NCBI GenBank assembly: GCA_024180945.1
Contig: JAKSGN010000043.1
Location: forward strand, 2,232,001 to 2,296,000
DNA length: 64,000 nt
Origin: Macrophomina tecta
Lineage: Eukaryota; Ascomycota; Dothideomycetes; Botryosphaeriales; Botryosphaeriaceae
Direction of reading: 5' to 3'
Part shown: positions 54,424 to 64,000 of the stretch, one piece after another
Position numbering within the stretch: the stretch's first letter is position 1
How the letters are laid out: every line of letters starts with the position of its first letter
Made by a program: the position numbers and the translations under genes
Notes under the pieces: generated by a model
Databases searched by the model: none
What the model saw: the letters and a program-made list of their open reading frames with translations, nothing else
What the model was told of the DNA's origin: nothing

Positions 54424-54920
54424 GCGGAACAGCTGCCGTTACTTTGTTGTGAGTTGCAGGTTGGGAGAGACGCGGCGGAGAGTGGCGTGTGAGGTGCAAG
54501 TAGTCAATCGCGGAGAAAGCGGAAATTGTTTGGATGACGTCTTGACATTTGCTCGGGCCGCGTCCGCCACCCGCGATCCCGCAGCTTACTTCCACTTAGC
54601 GCTGGCGGACGGGCATGCGATAGCACATGCACGCCAAGAGAGCAATACTTGGTATATTGGACATCAGATTCTGAATGCGCCTCCAACCCGGCCAACAGCT
54701 AAACCCTATAAATGCACTTGATCCAATTCGGAAGCTCCTATATCCCGCATGTGTGTCTACGCTCCCGCCCCTTTCATCAATACAAAGGAAAATTAGGCTT
54801 CGTCCGCGATGCTGATGTACAGAGAGAAAAATGCACTTAATCCTCCGCCCCTCATCTACAATCCCTTGGCCTCAAAGGAGTCCCTCTCTACCCAACGACT
54901 TAGGAAACTTTTTTTCTTCT
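54424..54920. other. Intergenic; DUF1992 gene promoter and KGD1 3' region
   Basis: 497 bp between two tandem minus-strand genes. A TATA-like TATAAATGC at about 54708 (plus-strand reading) is noted. No gene seen. Confidence 0.4.
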
Positions 54921-57900
54921 TTACTCGCCCTTCAGCTTGTCCTGCGTAACAGAGAATGCCATCTCCAACAGATCCTTCTCCTCCTTCTTGTGCACAGCCT
55001 TCAGACCCGTGGCAACGCTGGCGCTTGGGTTGCGACCAGCGTACATGACGTGCCTGCGGTTGTGGTGCTCCGTCTCGTTCAGGAGAGTCTCAATACGGGG
55101 CTGCGTAAAAGACCAGGCACCAGCGTTCAGAGGCTCCTCCTGGCACCAGACAATGTTCTTGGCGTTAGGGTACGAGTCGAGGTTCTCCTTGAGCTGCGCC
55201 CACGGGAAGGGGTGAAGCTGCTCGATACGGGTAATGGCAGTGTTCTTGAGACCATGCTCCTCCCGGTGTGCCACCAGAGCCGCCCAGACCTGACCAGAGC
55301 AAAGGATGACTCGCTCAATCTCCTCCTTGGGCGCAATATCGCCGTTCTCGTGAGCGGGGTCAGGGACGAGCCACTCGAAGTGCGAGTCGCCTGTGAACTC
55401 CTCAATGTTCGAGCGAGCCATAGGGTGACGCAGGAGGGACTTGGAAAAGAAGAGGATAAGGGGCTTGCGGAACTGGCGGTTCATCTGGCGACGGAGGATG
55501 TGGAACATGTTGGAAGGCTTGGTAAGGTAAGCAACCTGCATGTTGCAGTCCTGGTGCTGACGCTCGAGCTTGTCGGAGCTAGGGAATATCCGGGGGTCCT
55601 CGTTGCAAAGCTGGAGGTAGCGCTCCATACGGCCAGAAGAATGCTCAGGACCTTGTCCGTCGTAACCGTGGGGAAGGGACATGACGAGACCGCTGCGCTG
55701 AAGCCACTTGGTCTCGCCGGAAGCGATGAACTGGTCGATGATGCACTGAGCGTTGTTGGCAAAGTCACCGAACTGAGCCTCCCACATGACCAGGGCGTTG
55801 GGCGACGACAGAGAGTAACCATACTCGAAGCCCAGACTGCGAGACGTTAGCAAGGGAAAAACAAGCGTGGATGTGTTACTTACACGCCGAACTCGCTCAG
55901 CGAGGAGTTGGAGATAACAAAAGAGCCCTGATCCTCGCTAAGCTTAGCCAGAGGAGTATAAGTGTCCTCGTTCTCCTGGTCATGGAGGACCGCGTGACGC
56001 TGAGAGAAGGTGCCACGCTCAACATCCTGACCGGAAACACGGACGTGGTGGCCCTCCAAGCAGAGAGTTCCGAAGGCGAGAGCTTCGGCAGTGGCCATGT
56101 CAATGTTCTTGCCTTCAGACACAGTCTTGCTGCGGTTCTGCAGGATACGCTTGAGGTTGCGGTGGACGTTGAAGCCCTCCGGAGGGTTGCCAATCTTGTC
56201 AGCCACCTGTTTCAAAATCTCGCTGTCAACAGCCGTGGGCAGGTGAGGCAGGACCTCAGTGGCAAGCTCCTTGGGCGACTTGAAGCCGTTCCAGGCAGAA
56301 GTCAACCATTCCTTAGCGGTGGGCTGGTAGTCCTTGCTACGGGCGAAGCTCTCCTCAAGCATACCCCAGACCCAAGCCTTGTGCTCGTCAATGTCCTCCT
56401 TGGTGAAGGTGCCCTCTTGAAGGAGCTTGTCGACGTATTTGTCAAGGGCAAGCTTCTGCTGAGCAATGCGCTTGTACATCAGGGGCTGGGTGAAGAAAGG
56501 CTGATCGGTCTCGTTGTGGCCCTGCTTACGGTAGCAGACCATGTCGATGACGACGTCCTTCTTGAAGGTTGCGCGGTAGTCGGCGGCAAGCTGGCAGACG
56601 AAGTTGAAGGCCTCAACATCGTCACCGTTGACGTGGAAAACGGGCGCATCGATAGCCTTGGCGAGGTCAGAGCAGTAAGGGGTGGAGCGGGCGAAACGAG
56701 GATCGGTGGTGAAACCGATCTGATTGTTGACAATGATGTGAATGGTGCCACCGGTGTGGTACTTGGGCAGAGCGTGGAAACCCATGGTCTCGTAGACAAC
56801 ACCCTGACCAGCAAAAGCAGCGTCACCGTGAAGCAGGACACCCATGGCAGTCTTGGCCTCCTGCTCATCGTTGTTGTAGTGCAGAATGGCGCGAGTCTTA
56901 CCAAGGACAACGGGGTCCTCGGCTTCCAAGTGGGAGGGGTTGGCAACAAGGGACAGCTGGACACGCTTGCCGGAAGGCGTGGGACGCTCGAAGTTCATAC
57001 CCAAGTGGTACTTGACGTCACCAGAACCCTCATCGGAGGGGTCTGCGGTACCGGCAAACTCGGAGAAAATGGACTCATTGGGCTTACGAACGACGTTACT
57101 GAGCACGTTGAGACGACCACGGTGAGGCATGCCAATCACAATGTCCTTGACTCCATAATCCACGCTGCGATCGATCAGAGCCTTCATGCCGGGAATCAAG
57201 CTCTCACCACCCTCCAGGCCAAAACGCTTGTCGTTGGGATACTTGGTGGCCAGGAAAGACTCGAAGCTGGTGCCCCAGATCAAACGGTCAAGGATGCGGC
57301 GCTTCTCGTCGACCGAGTACTTGTAGGGCTGGGGAACCTCGATACGCTGGCGCAGCCAGTCACACTGCTCCCTGTCGGGGATGTGAATGTACTCGACACC
57401 GTAAGAGCCGCAGTAGAGCCTCTCGCAGGTAGCAATGATCTCACGGAGGGACATCTTGTCCCGGCCCTCCGTCTTGAAGCGGGGCAGGATGCCGGGGCCC
57501 AGAGAGAACTCCTGGACCAGATCCTTCTCAGTGAAATTGTAGTGCTCCAATTCCAGTTCCTTCGGCTTGCTGTATCCAAACTGAACGGCCTCGCCGCGGA
57601 TGCCGAGCGGGTCGATCTTAGCCTTGTGGTGGCCACGGGCCTGGTAGGCGCGGACGAGCAGCTGAACCTTCAGGTGGTTCATCACGTCGGAGCCCTCGCC
57701 CGAGGCCATTCCGAGGCCGGGAGTGGCGAAGGCGGGCACACCGCCGTCGGGGGGAGGGACAATGGTGGGCGGGGGCTGGAAGGCCTGGGAGACGGGCATA
57801 TCGCCGGCCTCCATGTTGCGGAAGTAGATCTGCCACGAGACGTGGACGCTCTCGGGATCGCGCTTCCACTGCATGTACATCTCGTCGACGTAGTTGGCAG

Positions 57901-58180
57901 TGTTGCCCTGGAGGAAGGAGTCGCTCGGGTCCTGCGGAGCTGTGTTAGCCTGGCGGGAGCTGCGTCACTTCGGAGCTGGCGGGGCGGGAGGACTCACAAC
58001 GCCCTTGCTCGTGTCCTCGGCGGAGAGGGCATAGTGCCTCTTCTGCAGGCGCTGGGAGGCGATGGCCAGGGCCCTGCGTTTTGACGCGAGCGCGGTGGAG
58101 GAGGCGGAAAAGCTTGAACGCGCAGCACAGCTGCCCGTCACCAGGCGGGAGCTGCATTGGCGGAGGGTAGTGCGCAGCAT
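54921..58180 (-). CDS. KGD1: 2-oxoglutarate dehydrogenase E1 component
   Basis: Three exons, 58180-57998, 57931-55884 and 55836-54921, total 3,147 nt and 1,048 residues. E1 is the thiamine-diphosphate-dependent decarboxylase of the mitochondrial 2-oxoglutarate dehydrogenase complex in the citric acid cycle. Residues 1-50 are an Arg/Ser-rich presequence. [20 protein letters not shown] begins the conserved N-terminal region. Thiamine-site motifs are visible: [31 protein letters not shown] and [20 protein letters not shown]. The C-terminal transketolase half includes [34 protein letters not shown] and [10 protein letters not shown]. Introns are 66 and 47 nt with phases that restore KGV|DPSDSF and [14 protein letters not shown] 737-codon plus-strand frame opposite is a codon-bias shadow. 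Confidence 0.97.
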
Positions 58181-59060
58181 GGTGAAGGTGCTAACGCGGG
58201 GATTAACAATTCATCCAAAGGGCGGCGTGAAGCCAGGTGGTGGGAGGGGAGAGGGGAGAGGAGGGAGCGGGAGGTGTGGGAGCTGGCTGGGCGCAGATTC
58301 AAGGCCAAGCATTACGTTCGTAGTCTCGCGCGGAGGGCGCCCGGCATCCCAGCAGCCCTGGCTTTTGGTTTATCCGCCCCCGATCGGGGCCTAGCGCGGC
58401 CGAGAAAAAGTCAGCAGCCGCCACCATTGGCTCCAGCCGCCTCTAAATGCCGCAGACAAGCTGCAGCAGAACCCGCTGACCTCGCGCCCAAAACACGCAG
58501 CGCAGCATGCTGACCTACCAGGCACGCACCGGTGACCTGGGCAGTCGCAGCACTGAGCCCCGGCCTGAGCCCTGCGCCTCCTGCTGCTGCTGCTCGTGCG
58601 CGCAAAAGGAGAGAGAGCCTCTTTGTCCGAACCGAAAGAAATCCGCCCCCCGGCTCTCGGCTATGGATGCCAGCGCGCGTGCGTGTACCCCAGACTCGAC
58701 GACGACTACTACTACTACATCATACCGACATCTCTGCCGCGCCGCCTGCTGCGGCCCACACACGCCAAGAGCAATCCTGCTGCTGACTTGTAGCATCGAC
58801 CTCTCCGTGACTGACGCCCAGACGCATCCCGCCCTTTCGGGAACCCCGTCCGTTTGGCGTTGTCAACCGCCTGTCTTGTTGTGTCGTGCTGTCGGCTAAT
58901 GCTACTTCGGCGCCGATGACTTCGTCCGTGCCGTGGAACACGCCCTTCTGGTAGGCCAACTCTACGCCACAGACTCGAGAGGACGATGTTCTCGGCAAGC
59001 TTCAGAGATGCTTAGCACTATTGGCCCGTCTCGAACGTCGCCGCCTCCGCAGCATCATGC

Positions 59061-59120
59061 AGAAGAAGAAGAAGAAGAAGAAGAAGAAGAAGAAGAAGAT
59101 GATGATGATGATGATGATGA
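59061..59120 (+). repeat. Compound GAA/GAT microsatellite
   Basis: About 12 GAA/AAG units run straight into about 8 GAT units. The purine-rich strand is the plus strand. Confidence 0.85.
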
Positions 59121-59611
59121 ATATCAAAGAGTTTGTGCTCCATGTCTGGACGCCTTCACCTCTTCCGGGACCCGCTTGACGTGTCTGGAATTCCATTGGA
59201 AGATCGCCAGCAGTCTGGAGCCTTGAAGTTTCATAGCTGGTTAAATTATTGTTGGCTCTGGCCGTCATGGTAGTCTCGTCTTCAGGTTACGATTCAACCA
59301 CATGCCGCTTGCATTCATCACACCCAACTCACTCAGGGCTAAAGGCAAACCAAAGAGCCAGATCGGGGACTCCGTGCTCAGGCGGATGCACAAGCAACGA
59401 AGACTGGGGTCAAAATCTACTTGCCTGCCTACGTATCTCTCTTTGGCCTTGCCGCACCTATTATCAGCCAATTCCTCGACCCTACCTGCTTGTATCTGGC
59501 CTGGTTTCTCCCTCTATAGTCTCAGTTGATGACTGTGTATGGAGTGTGTCTGAAAGAGAATAATCTGACATAGATGGATTTTTGAGTCGTAGTGTCCGCA
59601 GTCGCTACCTT

Positions 59612-59633
59612 TGCCTGCCTGCCTGCCTGCCTG
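59612..59633 (+). repeat. TGCC tetranucleotide microsatellite
   Basis: About five consecutive TGCC units. Confidence 0.75.
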
Positions 59634-60744
59634 TCTGTGGACAGTGGGTTCATGAGGAGTAAAAACATCGACTGCTCTGTCGCTTCGCCTATCAACTAAC
59701 TTTGGTTTCGCTCTCGTCCAGAGTGTAGGGTGCAGAATTCAAGCAGTATCACACCGTGCTGGTAGTGTTCGTACTCTGATGTTGCACACTACATCGGTAT
59801 GATTATGTCACATCTCACCTGTCTGATAACGCATCCGGTCTTTGCCGCTGAAAAATCTGCGCACAAGTCTTCAGCGAGAACGCATATAAATGTTGTGGGC
59901 TGAGCGAGTTCCACTCGTTGTATCAATCGTCTCAATGCCTCATTTCGTCCAGTAAATTTCATCGGGCCCGCCGGGCAGTGCGGTCTGACCTTACTTCTCA
60001 CACATGCACCTCACTGCAGCAAAAACTCCACGATCCAATTACCACGCAGCACCATTCGCCTTATCCCTCCCGATGCCGCGATAATCTTGCAATCAGGAAT
60101 GCCTCAATCGCGCTTATCCTCGGCCCCTATCCACCCGGACACGCCTGTGCCCCCCCACATCCACCTGGCCCGCCGCGATCGGGAAAGCTGGGGAGCGCGC
60201 CGGCGAAATGCTCTTCGGCGCCGCATCACCAACGCCGAAGCATCAAAGTCTCACCTGCGACAACAACGAGGTACAAAGTATCTTTAGTCAACTCACTCTG
60301 ATTGCGCGGCTCCGGCCGAGCGACAGCCTGGAACATATGGCTTCTGGATGTTGGTCCCGGAATAGCCCGATGCTTCCGCGGGAATAGAACCGGACAGTTC
60401 ACAGTCCAGATTTGTCTGCGGAACCTACCCCATTAGCGGGCAAATCCAGAACAGTGATACAGTAAGAGCGGAGCTGGCGAAGGCAGATTTGAACCGTGAG
60501 TGTCTGTTTACTTGAGGCAGCCCCCAGCAGCCTCGAAAACAGCCTTCTTTTTTGGGCAATCCGGAGCTCGACTTGACCGGTATGCGCGCGAGCAAAAACA
60601 AAGCAGATTTGGTGTCCAGTCTGCTGTAATGATTCGATATAATATGCTGTTTCTCGTGTAACGGCAAGACACGGAGAACCGCAAATACATCCATGAGCAA
60701 CCTGAGTTGATGGAAGCCAGCGTTGAGGTCACCGTCAGGTCGCT

Positions 60745-60764
60745 AAAAAAAAAAAAAAAAAAAA
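60745..60764 (+). repeat. A20 homopolymer
   Basis: Twenty consecutive A in the gene-free region. Confidence 0.75.
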
Positions 60765-61959
60765 GAGTACAAGGCACAGCTGCTTGCCTTGGCCTGCCGC
60801 TGCAACAACCAGCCGCAGAAAGCCCAGTATACTCAGCTTCCACGCAAACCAGCCACTTCCCTCGACAACAAACCGCGGAGAAACCTCAAACGATCCGCCT
60901 TTTCCTGCATCTCCATCCAGAAAGATCGATGACCAAGCGCGGAAGGTAGCACAGCCGCCCACCACTCCCTCTCAGCTCTCAGTTGCAACTGTTCCGCCTT
61001 ATGCGGGCCATAAGGACTAAACATGAAATACGGCTGCCCAATTTTCTGCCTTTTTCCCCTCCTCCCCTTCATCACGCCAGGGGCCATCGTCCATGCGCGC
61101 GACATGTCCTGCCCATCAGAAAAAGATTGACATGTCCGCCTCACATCACATTCTGCCCTACCCTCAGCTTAAGGCCTAAAGACAAGGCCAGGATATCAAT
61201 GACCAAAATCAGCAAAGCAGCTATAAATCGCTGCCCCGATGTAACGGACAGGCAGACATTGCTTCTTCCTCCCCTCCGTCCCACAGGTCAGCCCAGCCGC
61301 GCGCGAAAATCGGAAAAGAAAGTGCGAATGACACATGGGAAAACGACGTGACCAGCACACTCACCGCAAGACGCTCCGTCGCATTCTCTAGACAAAATAC
61401 GACGTGGAGCCAAATACGACCAGGAGCCATCAGCCAAACCTATTTGGAGGGACAAAAAGAAAAAGCAAGGAAACGATCGCCGCCGCCTCCCCCAACCCCT
61501 CTCCCCAACCAAAAAAAGAAGAAGAAAAAAAAGGGGGGGTAGCAACAAAAGCTTACAGCCTCAGAGCGTGTGAACGCCTGTTGATCCGCTTCGGTCGAGC
61601 CGCGTGCGCGCGCATCGGCCCGGCTGATCTCCCGCTTCGTGGTGCGTTCTTGGTGTGCGTGTGTGTGTGGAGCCCACCCCAATCCCCCCAGCTTTCCCCA
61701 CTTCCCACTTGGCACTGCGGCTGCAGCAGCATCAGCTTCAGCCTCGGCTTGCAAACAAAAAGGCATCCATGCTCGTATACGGAAGACGAGCCTATGAGAG
61801 AACAAGGGAGGAGGGGATGACAAGCAGGAGGATTTCTTCCGCCTCGCATAAGCGTGCTGCAGTAGCGTTTTGCTCTGACTTGCATGCCTAGTGCCAATCT
61901 TCCGTGATCGTCGTCGAGCCTCATGAGTCCGCAGATCAACCGCAAAGATTCGATATTCA

Positions 61960-61978
61960 ATATCACAGTCCGTGATAT
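61960..61978. repeat. Inverted repeat copy 1 (ATATCAC-N5-GTGATAT)
   Basis: Perfect 7-bp arms around a 5-nt spacer. Preceded by GCAAAGATTCGATAT, which is nearly the same flank as copy 2 at 62123-62139. Confidence 0.7.
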
Positions 61979-62122
61979 GGAATTCCGCAACATCGGGCCC
62001 AGGGGAAACCCGCGTGTATGCGCTTCTAGTGCCATTGGCTCTCCAATCCGCGTTGTCGCCAATGCTCCGCGATCCTCACCCCGCCCTCAAAACCCCATTC
62101 GAATCCGACTGCAAAGATCCGA

Positions 62123-62139
62123 TATCACAATCTGTGATA
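62123..62139. repeat. Inverted repeat copy 2 (TATCAC-N5-GTGATA)
   Basis: Perfect 6-bp arms with the same 5-nt spacing as copy 1, preceded by GCAAAGATCCGA. The two copies are about 160 bp apart. Confidence 0.7.
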
Positions 62140-62209
62140 CCGAAAAAAAAGATCATCAGTGTGTGCACGTGCCGTTGACAGATCCCCTCGGACCTGCATT
62201 TCCAGCCCT

Positions 62210-62230
62210 CCCCCCCCCCCCCCCCCGGGG
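62210..62230 (+). repeat. C17G4 tract
   Basis: Seventeen C followed by four G. The minus strand is G-rich and could form a quadruplex. Confidence 0.75.
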
Positions 62231-63388
62231 CGATCGTCGCACCCTTACCTCTCTCAAATAGCCGAACCGAGAAGAATAAACCAATGTCACACACAAAAGA
62301 AAAATCCTCAGTAGCAGCAAGACTCCGTGTCGACCTACCCGCCCTTGACTCGGATCCGGCAATCCTGCAGCCCGCCTGCCAACCGTCGTCGATCAGCACC
62401 CCTCGAGCCCAGCCGCCCCACCCTGACACCTAGCAACAGACATACCTTTGCTTTTTCCTCCAATACGGAATACGTTTTTGCTTCCCCTCTCCTAAACCTA
62501 CCATATGCGGCCAACATCCCCAATACACGTGGCGTCCACCTGGCGATGCCTTCACGCCTCGGCAGCACACCCATCTCCTAAAAAGGGCATTCGACCAAAC
62601 AGTGGGTAATGGGCCAGGGTAGCAAGGGTTACCTGAAAAGGCTGCAGCACAGCCCTTGCACCTATGTCTCTAACCAAGGGTCGGGAACCGAAGAACGTGC
62701 AAGGATACGTGCACGCACACGAACGCGCGTTAAAGGGGAGAGGGGAAATCGCCTGCATGCACACGCATACATGCACGCAGAGTGGGGCCGTAGTACAATC
62801 TCCGGGAAAGAACCAAAGAAGGCGCCTGCGGAGGAGTCAAGACGAGGGAAGGTCCGTCCGGGCGGCGATAGAAGGAGGCGGAGTGGCTTCCGGCAGGAAA
62901 AGGGCAGTGAGCAAGGTATGTCTAAACTGATAAGGGAAGAAAAAGAAGAAAAAAAAAAAAAAAGGCATGAGCAGCTCCACTCGATTCTTCATGCCGACGG
63001 AACTCCGGAGGGTGCGGAGAGTGTATGCAAACAAGGTGGGACAACAAATCGGGAGAGAGGAGAGAGAAACGCACACTTACTCTATTTACCGGTTACGACG
63101 GTGGAAGGAGATGAATAAGAGGGGTTCTGATCGGAACAAGACGAGAAAAAAAAAGGGAACGAAAGGGGAAAAGTATCTACAGCAGAAAAAGAGCTACCCA
63201 CCACAATGAATAGCACATCCGCAGAAGAAAGCTAATGTTGAAGCCTGGTCCAGGCTTCTTACAGCAAGGAGTGAGCAAGCAATACAAACCTCAAGAACAG
63301 GAGAACCGGCGGTGCATGAAGGACCCCCAATGAAAGGCCGCCAAATCAGGGAGCCAAATCCTGCTGTGCATCAAGTTGCATTCTCATA

Positions 63389-64000
63389 TCAGACCAATCC
63401 CTGCTTGGCACTGGCACGATGCGTGCGACGAAGTCGATGCTTTCGCGTAGCGCCACAGCCGTCTCCTCCGTTCTCACTATCCTCCACTCCACCGAGCGGC
63501 TGGCAGAAGCAGACACGGAGCAGCCATCCAAACTGTTCAGCCACGCCCTTCTCCTCGTTGGAGCCGCTGCTTCCGGTGATCCGCTGTTTGGGGTTGGCTG
63601 GCATTATCTCAACGTGAGACAGGGAAACATACGGCGCCGGGGACGGTGCAAGGGCCTGCTCTAAGCTTAGTGGAGCAGGGCAGACCGCCGAGGAAGGATC
63701 GCGTGGCCTGCTTGCTCTCGATATCTGCGCCGCCGTGTGGTAACTTGCACTACTTCCGCCGCTGGCCCTGATGGCACAAGCTGAAATTCTCGGCGAGGCC
63801 GTGTTGGAAGATCGGCGATCACACCTAGGTACGTAAGGTGAGGCCGCCACTTCAGCATCTGAAAGAGGGAGCTTCACGAGACGGGGAAGGGGACGCGGAC
63901 GAATGATCCCCTCTGCAGCAGCGATGGGCAGAAGAGCTGGAAGGGCGGCAGAACGGATGACCGTGAGGCGGGTGGAGGACGATGAGACGCCTGGTTCAGG
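63389..64000 (-). CDS. C-terminal part of an unrecognised protein, cut by the window edge
   Basis: A minus-strand frame is open from the last base of the window to a stop at 63389, about 203 codons, so its start lies outside. I do not recognise it. It is Ser/Ala/Arg-rich with predicted disorder. Islands of different character are LPALLPIAAAEGIIRPRPLP, PYVSLSHVEIMPANPKQRIT and GVAEQFGWLLRVCFCQPLGG, ending in a basic stretch (KHRLRRTHRASAKQGLV). The Trp/Cys-rich island looks like genuine coding sequence, but no domain is clear. It may be the last exon of a longer gene, or a chance frame in GC-rich DNA. Confidence 0.4.
   Translation of the reverse strand, partial: PEPGVSSSSTRLTVIRSAALPALLPIAAAEGIIRPRPLPRLVKLPLSDAEVAASPYVPRCDRRSSNTASPRISACAIRASGGSSASYHTAAQISRASRPRDPSSAVCPAPLSLEQALAPSPAPYVSLSHVEIMPANPKQRITGSSGSNEEKGVAEQFGWLLRVCFCQPLGGVEDSENGGDGCGATRKHRLRRTHRASAKQGLV

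Larger units (their letters stand above)
58181..63388. other. 5.2-kb gene-free stretch upstream of KGD1
   Basis: No gene is supported. Small frames (for example 60102-60287 and 62609-63118, plus) have no recognisable motifs. The stretch holds a GAA/GAT microsatellite, a TGCC microsatellite, an A20 tract, two matched inverted repeats, and a C17G4 tract. The left end is the KGD1 promoter; the right end is the 3' flank of the edge gene. Confidence 0.45.

Noticed and set aside
55871..58084. 737-codon plus-strand frame opposite KGD1
   Set aside because: It lies exactly antisense to strongly coding KGD1 sequence and is explained by codon bias; its translation has no domain and KGD1 is certain.
60102..60287. 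Small basic ORF starting MPQSRLSSAP
   Set aside because: Looks faintly protein-like, but no family, promoter or conservation evidence can be shown from the sequence alone.
60470..60510. Minus-strand GGTTCAAATC, possible tRNA T-arm
   Set aside because: Two of five stem pairs fail and no matching acceptor stem lies at the right distance.
62609..63118. 169-codon plus-strand frame rich in Arg, Lys and Glu
   Set aside because: Driven by A/G-rich low-complexity DNA including an A-run; more likely 3' flank of the edge gene.

Overview
This window is nuclear DNA from a filamentous ascomycete (Pezizomycotina; a Dothideomycete-like fungus is my best guess, inferred from gene content and style, not proven). 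Most genes are split by 47-95 nt introns with GT donors, CTGAC or TACTAAC branch sites and AG acceptors. Serine/threonine/proline-rich fungal proteins are present, and there is no sign of bacterial organisation. I support 16 confidently recognised genes, one large unrecognised gene, one gene fragment at the right edge and one provisional gene nested inside an intron. Exon joins were derived by hand from splice signals; every multi-exon total is divisible by three.

Left part (1-24.2 kb). An LYR-family/DUF1763-type protein, a CCDC25-like NFACT-R protein, the Rieske protein of complex III (RIP1) divergent from a macro-domain ADP-ribose-phosphate phosphatase (POA1-like), a PMP3/SNA-type membrane proteolipid, chorismate mutase (ARO7) divergent from the mitochondrial fission adaptor MDV1/CAF4, the mitochondrial RNA polymerase RPO41, Rho-GDI (RDI1), a KilA-N/APSES protein with a C-terminal membrane helix (Bqt4-like), and the kinetochore subunit NUF2. 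The main oddity is RDI1: its first and second exons are separated by a 2,498-nt intron, far longer than any other intron here, which holds a repeat-containing reading frame on the same strand.

Middle part (24.2-47.8 kb). Long gene-free spacers separate an 872-residue unrecognised basic coiled-coil protein, a thioredoxin with two possible starts (mitochondrial and cytosolic), a 1,451-residue secreted PAN-domain, mucin-like, probably GPI-anchored cell-surface protein, the nuclear ATP9 gene, the ER mannosyltransferase ALG3, and a convergent EIF1AD-like S1 protein.

Right part (47.8-64 kb). An MFS transporter, a mitochondrial DUF1992 (DNAJC28-like) protein without a J domain, 2-oxoglutarate dehydrogenase E1 (KGD1), then 5.2 kb without a recognisable gene but with microsatellites, homopolymers and a pair of matching inverted repeats, and finally the C-terminal part of an unknown protein that runs off the window.

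The products act in separate housekeeping pathways, not as an operon or biosynthetic cluster. However, an unusually large share act in mitochondria (RIP1, MDV1, RPO41, ATP9, KGD1, DUF1992 protein, probably the LYR protein and the thioredoxin long form). I found no tRNA, rRNA, CRISPR array, transposase or viral gene. The tRNA search was by eye for T-arm motifs only and is not exhaustive.
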